A stretch of DNA of 64,000 nt from Fischerella muscicola PCC 7414. GTDB taxonomy: Bacteria > Cyanobacteriota > Cyanobacteriia > Cyanobacteriales > Nostocaceae. The position numbers and the translations under genes were made by a program. This document shows positions 17,970 through 26,769 of this stretch, in pieces. The notes under the pieces were generated by a model. The model did not search any database. It saw only the letters and a program-made list of their open reading frames with translations, and was not told the DNA's origin. The number at the start of each line of letters is the position of its first letter. Position 1 is the stretch's first letter. The stretch is taken from NCBI RefSeq assembly GCF_000317205.1, contig NZ_AJLK01000167.1, positions 1-64,000 of the forward strand, written 5' to 3'.

Positions 17970-20900
17970 TTAATATGATTGAGTGGGAAACCATTTTCCC
18001 CCATCGATCTTACCGTGATGATGATCAGATACGAGGTTACGCACTACCTTATTATTTTCACCACCATCATCGAGTCGCCAGTAACCGATTAACCCTTTCT
18101 CTGTTCCTTTTAACCGTTGAGACATATTTGCTTTAATGTGATCTTGAGTATGGGCGACTTTCCAAAGTCGGACTTCAGCGATCGCTACATTATAATAAAT
18201 CTCATTTTTGTCTTTGGCAGCAATTGTGAGATTTGCTTGTTTGAGACGATTCAGTGAGCCTGTAAATAAACCGATACTCTTAGTCTGCCCTGCAAAAACT
18301 ATACTCTGACACTGCCCTTCTACTACGCTGTCTTGAATTCTGCCATCGATATAAATTGCTATTTCCTGGGAATTTTGATCCCAAGTAAAAGCAATGTGAT
18401 GCCATACGCAATCCTGCGGCGCGTTATCTCTTGTGTAAACGATTGTTTTTACATAAGGATTGTTACTCTGGAACGTCACACGGATCTTTCCCTCATACCA
18501 GGAAAGGGAATAACCATTATTGTCACGATCATACTGGCTGACAATTAAACAATTGCCAAATCTGTGTTTAAACCATGTTTCCACGGTAAGTGCTTCGGTA
18601 GAATCAAGACTCTGATTATTTTCGCAATCAATGCGATCGCTGTCTCCATTCAATTTCAATCCAAATGGCAGAGGTAAAGCAGGATATTGACAAGCTTTCA
18701 ATCTTTTTGTTTTGAAAGTTACACCGTAAGCACTTTGATTAGCTGCAAGCAGTACATACGGTCTTAACCATTTTCCGCCATCAACTATGCCATTGTCATC
18801 ATTGGATACAGAGTTTTCTGCTTCGTCACCTTCTGCTTCTGTGAGTTGCCAGTAACCCACTAATCCTTCTTTCTCATTATCTTCTTTTAGCTGGCGAGTC
18901 ATGTTTTCCTTGATTTGCTCTTGAGTGCGTGCTATTTTCCATAGACGAACTTCGGCAATACAACCGTTGAAATAATATCCATAATTTTGAGAACGAGCAA
19001 TATTTAAACTGACTCTAGGTTCACCAATAGGCCCTTCAAAAAACGGAGATGTATTTACAGATTGTTTTTCTCCATCGATATATATTTTGATCTCCTTTGA
19101 ATTTTGCTCCCATGTGAATGCAATGTGATGCCATGAGTCATGATTTAGAACTGCATTTTGAGTCAAAACACTAACTGTGTTGTTGCTATAACCTCTAGCG
19201 CCATCAGCGTTGTCATCATCATTACTGCTGAGATCAACACAGATATTGCCTTTGTTCAGCCATAAGCAATAACCTACCTCATTCCAACTGCCACCGCGAT
19301 TAACAATTATTCCGTCTCTGTTTTGCTCATTGCTCTTAATCCATGCTTCTATGGTAATTGCCTGATCAATCTTCAAGTTTTCATAGTCGCCGCAGTTGAT
19401 ATATTCATTCTTTCCATTCAACTGCAAACCAAATAGTGGTTGAATCGGTTGATTGGAGGTAAAAAAGTTAATATCTGGCAAGCTGGGTACATCTTTCATG
19501 GCTGAGTTATATACCTTGTAGCCTCCAACTTCTTCAAACTGCCAGTAACCAATCAATCCTGCTTGATCATCTTTATCCAAGCGTCGATGCATGTTTGCCT
19601 TGATTCGCTCTGGAGTACGAGCTAATTTCCACAAGCGAACTTCGGCAATTGCACCGTGAAAATAACCTTCTTTTTCTGTTTCGCGATCGCAACCAATATA
19701 TAACTTGTTATTAGGTTTTTGAGAAATCGATGATTTGCTAGGAAAGTCTTTCGCTTCTTCAGTTTTTTGGCTTTCTCCATCTAGATATATTGTAATATTG
19801 TCTGTGTTTTTAACCCATGTAAAAGCAACATGATGCCATAAATTATCATTGAAAAAACATTTATTAGTCAAAACTGCTTTGCTGCTGTGTAGCTTTACCC
19901 CAATCTGTCCTTTGTTCCAAAATAGAGAATAAGCGTTAACTCGGTTAATAACCGTTCCTTGTAAAAGCTCAGGCTTAGCTTGAATTAGTGCCTCAACTGT
20001 AATTGCTTCACTAATATCTAAACTTACATCAGCACCCAAATCAATATAACTACTTTCTCCGTCAAACTCCAGGGCAGATGGTAAAGGTGGGTAGTTTAAT
20101 TGTTCAGATGTAACAACAAAATCTTGGATAAAGCTAGCGATTTTCGGATCGGTAAAACTCTTTTTCTTGAGGTTTTCAATAATTCGACAGATACGTACAC
20201 CTTGATAAGCAATAATTTCTGGCTTATTTTTGCTTTTTGCACTAACAGATTTAGCTTTTTCTTGATTTTTAGAATCTTTAGCGATCGCTGCATGGTGTAG
20301 AGCTACCAATTGCCAATTAGAATTAAACACAGGACTACCTGAAGAACCATAATTAGAAGCACCGCCATATCTCAAGAAGTCTTGCAAAAGGCCATTTTCA
20401 GAATAATCCAGCACTCGGTTATCATTCTGCACAATCTGTTTTCGCTCACCCTTGGGATGTTGAATAATGAAGACAAGATCGCCATTAATGTATGTCGGTG
20501 CTTGAGTGATCGGACTGGTATTTTCTGCACCTTCTAACAAACCTTTGTTTATACCAGGTGCTACTTTGGTATCATCTTCAATCAATTGAATCCAATCAAA
20601 TTGGTATCCAGCCTGCTGCGTAAAGGCGCCAGCTTTTAATTGCACGAGTGTATAGTCTAAAGCCGGGTTAGAAACAAACAAAATTTCGGGAGCAAACTCA
20701 TACTCAACTACAGTTTGGATATTTCCCAAACTATCTTTAACATAGTTAAACTGAGCCACACACTCTTTAGCTTCCTTGGGATCTGCAATCACATGTTGAT
20801 TTGTCATCAAGTGAGTTCCACCAACAAGAAAACCTGTACCAATTGCGATTGGATTCAATTGTGCAAGTTGATTTTCAGAAATATTTTTTAGTGCTTCTAA

Positions 20901-21353
20901 AGCATCTACCCCATCTACAAAAACTTTTTGTGCCAGTTTCTCTGGAATTGCAAAAATTTCTGTTAACTTTGTTATAGAATTATACTCATCTTTGTCATCT
21001 GAATCTTGAATTTCTGCAATTATCTCCTGAAAATCCGCAAGTGAAAAATAGCGAACAATACGACAGACTGCCTGACCGCGTTTTGTACCAATCTCTAGAA
21101 AAGAAAGCGGCAATAGATTTGCTAGATCAGTAGCAACAGAAAATGAAAACTGTCGCTGACTTTGCAACCGTTCCGTAATAATTGTCCGCACTTTATTCAA
21201 ATCTTCCGGCAAAACATTTCTCAACAATTCATCATTGCTACCAATAGTTGATATTTTGACTAGATCAGCAATAGAAAACCCCTGACCTCGTTTCTTTTTA
21301 CGACCTAAATTTCCTTGGAAGAACCAAGATTCTTGATGTTTGTAAGTATCCAT
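17970..21353 (-). CDS. Trypsin-like serine protease with three LamG/concanavalin-like domains
   Basis: A 1127-residue protein. Residues 1-165 are an unrecognised helical N-terminal region where an adaptor domain would sit. A trypsin-like domain follows (about 168-360) with His187 (MTNQHVI), Asp233 (ALDYTLVQL) and Ser338 (GSSGSPVF). Three LamG/Laminin_G_3-type domains then repeat at about 430-620, 640-840 and 890-1110, each with a 'LxxDG/LNG ... AITVEAxI' start, 'WHHxAFTW', 'IYxDG', 'AIAEVRLWKxAxTxExIKxN' and a 'GLIGYWxx' end. No signal peptide is visible, so the lectin-like modules may work inside the cell. It precedes the CHAT gene on the same strand. Caspase-like plus trypsin-like pairing recalls bacterial conflict systems; that function is inferred. 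Confidence 0.88.
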   Translation of the reverse strand: MDTYKHQESWFFQGNLGRKKKRGQGFSIADLVKISTIGSNDELLRNVLPEDLNKVRTIITERLQSQRQFSFSVATDLANLLPLSFLEIGTKRGQAVCRIVRYFSLADFQEIIAEIQDSDDKDEYNSITKLTEIFAIPEKLAQKVFVDGVDALEALKNISENQLAQLNPIAIGTGFLVGGTHLMTNQHVIADPKEAKECVAQFNYVKDSLGNIQTVVEYEFAPEILFVSNPALDYTLVQLKAGAFTQQAGYQFDWIQLIEDDTKVAPGINKGLLEGAENTSPITQAPTYINGDLVFIIQHPKGERKQIVQNDNRVLDYSENGLLQDFLRYGGASNYGSSGSPVFNSNWQLVALHHAAIAKDSKNQEKAKSVSAKSKNKPEIIAYQGVRICRIIENLKKKSFTDPKIASFIQDFVVTSEQLNYPPLPSALEFDGESSYIDLGADVSLDISEAITVEALIQAKPELLQGTVINRVNAYSLFWNKGQIGVKLHSSKAVLTNKCFFNDNLWHHVAFTWVKNTDNITIYLDGESQKTEEAKDFPSKSSISQKPNNKLYIGCDRETEKEGYFHGAIAEVRLWKLARTPERIKANMHRRLDKDDQAGLIGYWQFEEVGGYKVYNSAMKDVPSLPDINFFTSNQPIQPLFGLQLNGKNEYINCGDYENLKIDQAITIEAWIKSNEQNRDGIIVNRGGSWNEVGYCLWLNKGNICVDLSSNDDDNADGARGYSNNTVSVLTQNAVLNHDSWHHIAFTWEQNSKEIKIYIDGEKQSVNTSPFFEGPIGEPRVSLNIARSQNYGYYFNGCIAEVRLWKIARTQEQIKENMTRQLKEDNEKEGLVGYWQLTEAEGDEAENSVSNDDNGIVDGGKWLRPYVLLAANQSAYGVTFKTKRLKACQYPALPLPFGLKLNGDSDRIDCENNQSLDSTEALTVETWFKHRFGNCLIVSQYDRDNNGYSLSWYEGKIRVTFQSNNPYVKTIVYTRDNAPQDCVWHHIAFTWDQNSQEIAIYIDGRIQDSVVEGQCQSIVFAGQTKSIGLFTGSLNRLKQANLTIAAKDKNEIYYNVAIAEVRLWKVAHTQDHIKANMSQRLKGTEKGLIGYWRLDDGGENNKVVRNLVSDHHHGKIDGGKWFPTQSY

Positions 21354-22033
21354 AATATTAAGATATTTAAAACCTAAGCATTGATATAAATCCCAGTATG
21401 ACCGTCAGCACTTATCAATTGATAGAACAGAAGTTTAGCTAAAAAGCTTTCTTCTATATTCTAAATGGGTACAAGAAAATAAACTTATGCACTTCTAACA
21501 TACAAATGATAAAAATCCTGAAAATAGCTTAGATACATAATCCTGCTTATATAAACAGCAAAGTATTTAAGGTTTAATTAACCTATAAACAAAACAACTC
21601 GTTTGTAAAATTTTTCAACACAAGATAATAATATTTATTTACACTAACTAAGCTAAAGTCGAGATAAGATAAATTCCATAAAAAATAGTCTAGTTGTTCA
21701 TCGCATTAATTATGAGAGGCAAAAGAATGTAGATGCCCAAGCGGCTTCCCGTAGGGTACCGCAAAGTACACAAATAACGCAAAGTAATAGGGAAAACAAG
21801 AGGAATGGAAAATAGGTTGAGCTAGCAAATTTAATGCGATAGACCACTAGTACTCTGTCAGGACAACACAAGCTAGGTAAAGCAATTTCTAAACTCATCC
21901 TCTGTTCTCTTCCTCTGCGTTCTCTGCGCCTCTGCGGTTCATTTATTTACCCCTCAAAGTTACATTGACAGACCACTAATTCTATAATTTATTCAAGTAA
22001 ATTTAACTATGTAAACTCTTCAGGAAAAACTTT
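21354..22033. other. 680-bp divergent spacer, AT-rich, with repeat elements
   Basis: It separates the leftward protease gene from the rightward pentapeptide gene. The first half is AT-rich and likely holds both promoters. A pair of inverted words ATCGCATTAA (21700) and TTAATGCGAT (21831) brackets a 140-bp insert. Next to it lies a MITE family B copy (21838-21983). No gene seen. Confidence 0.6.
21838..21983. mobile_element. MITE family B copy (AGACCACTAGT ends)
   Basis: Begins ATAGACCACTAGTACTCTG and ends TTACATTGACAGACCACTAA, giving imperfect inverted ends. The inside carries CTCTGCGTTCTCTGCGCCTC, a word common in this repeat family. A related copy lies at 47639-47776. Confidence 0.55.
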
Positions 22034-23938
22034 GTGGAGAGTAAAAATATCCGGGGTCAATCTCTTAAACAAGCCAACCTAAACTCTGATTTAGAAAACG
22101 CGATAGCTGGCTCAAGTATCGCTCCTAAACTTGCCATAACTTTGTTATTCATTAGCCTGTGCTTTTTTGCAGCCATTTTTACTGGGTTAATAAGTGCAGC
22201 CATTAGTTTAGACTTTTGGCTCAGAATCCAAGAGCGTATAGAATCCCAGTTAATGGGTTTAGTTGTGATTGCCTGGTTGATTTCTGCTATTTACCAAAGT
22301 TTAAGCAAAAGTTTGTTAACGGTAATTGCAGGTTTGGGTATTGCTTTGATCGTGCAGATAACTTTGCTCCTAATGGGATTTGGAGGAAGTATATCTTTAT
22401 TTTTTGGCAGAACAGTTTTTACTATTCTGGCTGGCTGGGTAATCTATGGCTTAGTATTTTGCTTAATCCGCTTGGCACTTGCGACTATTGATGTGTTGTT
22501 CCAAAAAGCCTACTTTATCAAAGCCATTGGTTTTGTTTTCATCATCTTGGCAGGAGTGATGGGATGGCTAATTGCGATCGCTTTTGAAGCACCAGAACTT
22601 TCTTTACCAATCAAAATTACCGCTTTTTTGAGCGGTATAGGGTTTAATATAGCTTTAGGATTAGGCGCTTGGATTGCTAATCGTCGCCGCAAAGTACCTT
22701 GGAATCATCCAGATTTGTTTAGAACTTGGGCACTGGCTTTTGGATCTTGGGGAGGTACTTCATTTCACAATTTGGATATCAGCAAAGTCAACTTCAAAAA
22801 CGCCAAATTAGCGAACACAGACTTACGCGCACGCAGGCTTTACCGCACTTGTTTCCAAGGTGTTACGGGACTTGAAAGAGCGAGAGTTGATAGTCGATAT
22901 TTAGATTTAGAAATACCCAAAGTACAAAAACTTTTAACTTTAGGATGTTCAGAAGAAGCAGACTTTAGCGATTTAAATTTACGCGGAGCTTATTTACAAA
23001 ATGCAGACTTGCGTCGGATAGATTTCACCGACACAGACTTAATTGGTGCTGATTTGCGGGGTGCAGACTTGCGCAATGCTATTCTGGCAAATGCTCAAGT
23101 CATCAATGTTGACTTTACAGATGCCAACTTAACTGGAATTTGTATCCAAAATTGGAATGTCAACAGCCAGACTTGTTTTACAAATGTTCTGTGTGACTAC
23201 ATTTACCGTAAATTAGATGATAAAGGCGAACGGTGCGATCGCTTTCCAGCAGATCGTAACTTTCAGCCGCGAGAATTTGAATCCCTTTATCAAGAAGTTG
23301 GTAACGTCGTTGACTTAGTTTTCCAAGAAGGATTGAACTGGCGTGCTTTCGCCTTCACACTACAAAAACTCCAGATCGAAGATGACGGTTTGGGATTAGA
23401 ACTCAAAGGAATTGAGAAACGCGGGGATCTCTGGGTTGTGAAGGTGACTCATAATGAAAACATTCCTACCCAACAAGTAGAGAAACGTCTTTATGCTTCC
23501 TATGAATATTTACAACAACAGCTTGCCAGCAAAGAACAGATCATCCATAGATTACTAGGAATCACCGAAGAATTAAGTAAACGTCCCTTTGGGAATAATT
23601 TCTCAATTACCGGCAGTACCATTACTAACTTGGCCGGTTCTGGACAAATAGAATATCATGAAGCCGCAGAACAAGTTCGCAGTCTCGTCGCCAACAGTTC
23701 TGAACCAGTGCAAGTAACAGCGACAGTACGAACTCTGCTAACTCAACTCCAGGGACAGAATGTGGCTAATACAGCAGGAACTCAAGCAGAACTGATTAAG
23801 CAAGTGCTGTTAACTGAAGCTGAGAAAGATCCTGTGTTTAAACAGCTTTTGCTTTTGCAACGTCAACAATTTATTGATGCCATACCATCACCAGCGATCG
23901 CCACTGCCATCCAAGAAGCGATCACCCAAATTAGTTAA
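22034..23938 (+). CDS. Membrane pentapeptide-repeat protein with amyloid-like motif
   Basis: About 634 residues from a GTG start, with AGGA eight bases upstream. Residues 30-215 contain about six hydrophobic segments. A pentapeptide-repeat region follows (about 240-380: ISKVNFKNAKLANTDL, LRGAYLQNADLRRIDFTDTD, LIGADLRGADLRNAILANAQ). The C-terminal part (410-520) is a conserved soluble region. At 523-541 lies FSITGSTITNLAGSGQIEY, nearly the same motif as the C-terminus of the CHAT protease 4-5 kb away, and then a helical tail. The architecture suggests a membrane-anchored partner or effector that could be recruited through the shared motif. It is divergently oriented from the protease pair. Confidence 0.85.
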   Translation: MESKNIRGQSLKQANLNSDLENAIAGSSIAPKLAITLLFISLCFFAAIFTGLISAAISLDFWLRIQERIESQLMGLVVIAWLISAIYQSLSKSLLTVIAGLGIALIVQITLLLMGFGGSISLFFGRTVFTILAGWVIYGLVFCLIRLALATIDVLFQKAYFIKAIGFVFIILAGVMGWLIAIAFEAPELSLPIKITAFLSGIGFNIALGLGAWIANRRRKVPWNHPDLFRTWALAFGSWGGTSFHNLDISKVNFKNAKLANTDLRARRLYRTCFQGVTGLERARVDSRYLDLEIPKVQKLLTLGCSEEADFSDLNLRGAYLQNADLRRIDFTDTDLIGADLRGADLRNAILANAQVINVDFTDANLTGICIQNWNVNSQTCFTNVLCDYIYRKLDDKGERCDRFPADRNFQPREFESLYQEVGNVVDLVFQEGLNWRAFAFTLQKLQIEDDGLGLELKGIEKRGDLWVVKVTHNENIPTQQVEKRLYASYEYLQQQLASKEQIIHRLLGITEELSKRPFGNNFSITGSTITNLAGSGQIEYHEAAEQVRSLVANSSEPVQVTATVRTLLTQLQGQNVANTAGTQAELIKQVLLTEAEKDPVFKQLLLLQRQQFIDAIPSPAIATAIQEAITQIS

Positions 23939-24050
23939 CCTAGACAATAAGACTAAATCTACCACAAGTCAGATGCAAGCAACTACTTGGAAGCTTACCT
24001 GGGGTGTGGTCAAATAAATAGATTAATAGATTTTAGGAATATTGCCACTA

Positions 24051-25298
24051 ATGAAACGAACTATTACTCAAACAACAGCATTTTTGGCTTCTTGTACTCT
24101 CCTACTTGCAGCCTGTGGTGGTAGCAACACTAGTACAAACACAAGTACAAATAACACTGGTACAAACACAGCCACCAACACCTCAACAACAACGAGTATA
24201 TCTGGCCCCATACCGATTGGTATTGCCTTTGCCCAAACCAGCAATGTCGCATTACTTGGTCAAGAAGGGGTAGCAGGTGCAAAAATTGCTGAGAAATATT
24301 TTAATGATCAAGGAGGAATTAACGGTACTCCCATTAAATTAGTCTTTCAAGATGCAGGAGGCGATGAAGCTGGAGCAATTAACGCTTTTCAAACTTTAAT
24401 TAATAAAGATAAAGTTGTCGGTATTATTGGTCCGACTTTATCACAACAAGCCTTTAGTGCTAACCCGATTGCGGAACGGGCAAAAGTACCAGTAATTGGT
24501 GCATCTACCACAGCCAAAGGTGTTCCCGAAATTGGTGATTATATTGCTCGTGTATCTGCACCAGTTTCTGTTGTCGCACCTAATTCTGTAAAAGCTGCGC
24601 TGAAGCAAAATCCTAATATTAAGAAAGTAGCAGTTTTTTATGCTCAAAACGATGCTTTTAATAAATCAGAAACAGAAATTTTTCAGAAAACAGTTAAAGA
24701 GCAAGGACTAGAATTAGTCACAGTCCAAAAATTTCAAACTACTGATACCGATTTTCAAGCCCAAGCTACCAATGCCCTGAATTTAAAACCAGATTTAATC
24801 ATTATTTCTGGTTTAGCTGCTGATGGCGGTAACTTAGTACGGCAGTTGCGAGAATTAGGATACAAAGGTGCAATTATAGGTGGCAATGGTTTAAATACAT
24901 CAAATGTATTATCTGTTTGTAAAGCTCTCTGTGATGGCGTTATGATTGCTCAAGCTTACAGTCCAGAACATCCAGGAGAGATTAACGCTGCTTTTCGGAA
25001 AGCATACGTAGAGCAATACAAAAAAGAACCACCCCAATTTAGCGCTCAAGCTTTTACAGCAGTGCAGGTGTATGTAGAGGCTTTGAAAGCATTAGATAAA
25101 AAGACCAAAATTACTACCCTTCCTGTAGATAAACTGCGGACAGAATTAAATAAACAAATACTCGCAGGTAAATACAATACACCTATTGGAGAAATTTCAT
25201 TTACTCCAGAAGGTGAAATTGTGCAAAAAGACTTTTATGTTGCTCAAATTAAAATGGAAAAAGATGGTAACAATGGAAAATTTGCATTTTTAAAATAA
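24051..25298 (+). CDS. ABC transporter substrate-binding lipoprotein, branched-chain amino acid type
   Basis: About 415 residues. The lipobox LLLAACGG gives a lipid-anchored periplasmic protein. A serine/threonine/asparagine-rich spacer (NTSTNTSTNNTGTNTATN) leads into a type-I periplasmic-binding fold (Peripla_BP_6): PIGIAFAQTSNVALLGQEGV, GGINGTPIKLVFQDAGGDEA, VGIIGPTLSQQAFSANPIAE and RVSAPVSVVAPNSV. It most resembles Leu/Ile/Val or NatB-type neutral amino-acid binding proteins. An in-frame TTG at 24042 is possible, but the ATG at 24051 gives a standard lipoprotein signal. The permease gene follows 289 bp downstream; the ATPases are not in the window. Confidence 0.88.
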   Translation: MKRTITQTTAFLASCTLLLAACGGSNTSTNTSTNNTGTNTATNTSTTTSISGPIPIGIAFAQTSNVALLGQEGVAGAKIAEKYFNDQGGINGTPIKLVFQDAGGDEAGAINAFQTLINKDKVVGIIGPTLSQQAFSANPIAERAKVPVIGASTTAKGVPEIGDYIARVSAPVSVVAPNSVKAALKQNPNIKKVAVFYAQNDAFNKSETEIFQKTVKEQGLELVTVQKFQTTDTDFQAQATNALNLKPDLIIISGLAADGGNLVRQLRELGYKGAIIGGNGLNTSNVLSVCKALCDGVMIAQAYSPEHPGEINAAFRKAYVEQYKKEPPQFSAQAFTAVQVYVEALKALDKKTKITTLPVDKLRTELNKQILAGKYNTPIGEISFTPEGEIVQKDFYVAQIKMEKDGNNGKFAFLK

Positions 25299-25587
25299 GT
25301 TATGCCTCATGTGAATTCAAACTATGGCAAAAATTCTGTTTTTAGAATCGAACACAGTCTTGAAAAGCTTTGTTCGCCCCAAGCCCTAGCTCAAACTTTT
25401 CGCAGATGAACACAGATGTAGACGCCCCTAAGGGCGGCTACCTACGGAAGCCACTCCGTGTCTAGGGTGTAGGGTACACAGATAGTTTATCGGTGTGCAT
25501 CTGTGTTCATCGGTGTTCGTTAATTAAAGTAATTACACACCACAAACTTTATGTGGTGAATTCCTAGCCTCTCATTTCCAACTTCCA
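25299..25587. repeat. Spacer with an ACACCGATGAACACAGATG repeat
   Basis: The spacer contains GCAGATGAACACAGATGTAG (25401) facing GCATCTGTGTTCATCGGTGT (25496), an inverted pair enclosing a GGGCGGCTACC-rich core. The word CATCTGTGTTCATCGGTGTT recurs at 42608. It is a dispersed repeat that could fold between the binding-protein and permease genes. Confidence 0.6.
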
Positions 25588-26538
25588 GTGAATATCACTC
25601 TATTTTTACAACAGTTTTTAAACGGTTTATCTATTGGCAGTGTCTACGCCATCTTTGCTTTAGGATATACCCTGGTTTACTCAATTTTGGGCATAATTAA
25701 TTTAGCTCATGGTGCAATTTTTACACTAGGTGCCTATTTTACCTATGCACTCGTTGGTGGCAGATTTGGATTTAATGGTTTGCTAGCAAATGCAGCCTTA
25801 CCTGTACAATTACCTTTTGCTTTAGCTTTAATTTTGGGAAGTATCTTGGCGGGATTAGTAGGGGTAGTGGTAGAACGTATTGCCTTTTTACCCTTGCGCC
25901 AAAGGGGTTCCGATCCTCTGTTAACCGTTGTTTCTAGCTTGGGTGTGGCAGTGGTAATCGTCAATTTAATACAGTATCTGGTTGGTGCAGAAAGTTACAC
26001 TTATCCAGCAGACACCTATGGGAATCTACCACCTGCAATTAACTTTGGTACAGAAGCAAACCCAATTCCCATCCGCACTGTGCAGGTGGTGATTTTTGTA
26101 GTTTCAATGGTATTTGTCGCTATCCTGACTTATTTTATTAGTCGCACAAAATATGGTAAGGCTATGCAGGCGATCGCCGAAGATGAAACTACTGCCAGTT
26201 TATTAGGAATTAACTGCGATCGCTTTATTATTCTGACGTTTTTTATCAGCAGTTTTTTAGCAGGAGTGGCAGGGACTTTAGTCGCCTCCAGTGTGAGTAT
26301 AGCCGGGCCTTACTTCGGGATTGGTTTTGGGTTGCGGGGTTTAGCAGTAATTGTCTTGGGTGGTTTAGGTAGTATTCCTGGTGCAGTATTGGGGGGTTTG
26401 GTAATTGGCTTAGTAGAAGCTTTTGTCCCAGCAGAATACTCTGGCTACAAAGATGCTGTTGCCTTTGGCATTCTGTTTATTATGCTCTTAGTTAGACCAC
26501 AAGGTTTGTTGGGACGGCGATTTATTCAAAAGGTTTAG
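25588..26538 (+). CDS. Branched-chain amino-acid type ABC permease (LivH family)
   Basis: A 316-residue inner-membrane protein with about eight hydrophobic segments. Family signatures are the N-terminus FLQQFLNGLSIGSVYAIFAL, then GYTLVYSILGIINLAHGAIF and the cytoplasmic loop GKAMQAIAEDETTASLLGIN with the EAA-like contact for the ATPase. The start is a GTG at 25588. Together with the upstream binding protein it forms half of a HAAT-family importer; LivM-like and ATPase partners must be encoded elsewhere, as in Anabaena, where nat genes are dispersed. It could be NatD-like, but I cannot separate it from other LivH proteins. Confidence 0.92.
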   Translation: MNITLFLQQFLNGLSIGSVYAIFALGYTLVYSILGIINLAHGAIFTLGAYFTYALVGGRFGFNGLLANAALPVQLPFALALILGSILAGLVGVVVERIAFLPLRQRGSDPLLTVVSSLGVAVVIVNLIQYLVGAESYTYPADTYGNLPPAINFGTEANPIPIRTVQVVIFVVSMVFVAILTYFISRTKYGKAMQAIAEDETTASLLGINCDRFIILTFFISSFLAGVAGTLVASSVSIAGPYFGIGFGLRGLAVIVLGGLGSIPGAVLGGLVIGLVEAFVPAEYSGYKDAVAFGILFIMLLVRPQGLLGRRFIQKV

Positions 26539-26571
26539 ATTTTAAATCATTGTAGTAGCGTGTCAAGGGTA

Positions 26572-26680
26572 ATACTCTACCACACAAGTTTTGACAGCTT
26601 GCGAGGCGTCAGATCCCCGACTTTTTTAAAAAAGTCGGGGATCTGACCGACCTATCAAAATCAATTTGGTGAACTACTAA
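26572..26680. mobile_element. MITE family A copy at the permease 3' end
   Basis: It has the same internal words as the copy at 5984: CTACCACACAAGTTTTGACA, GATCCCCGACTTTTTTAAAA and CAAAATCAATTTGGTGAACT. It lies between convergent genes, where the central stem could serve as a bidirectional terminator. Confidence 0.75.
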
Positions 26681-26769
26681 AACGATGCATGTTTCTTTTG
26701 TAGGTTGGGTCGAGTTTACCAGACCCAACATCATCAGGATAAGTTGGGTTTCCAGACAACAACCAACCC

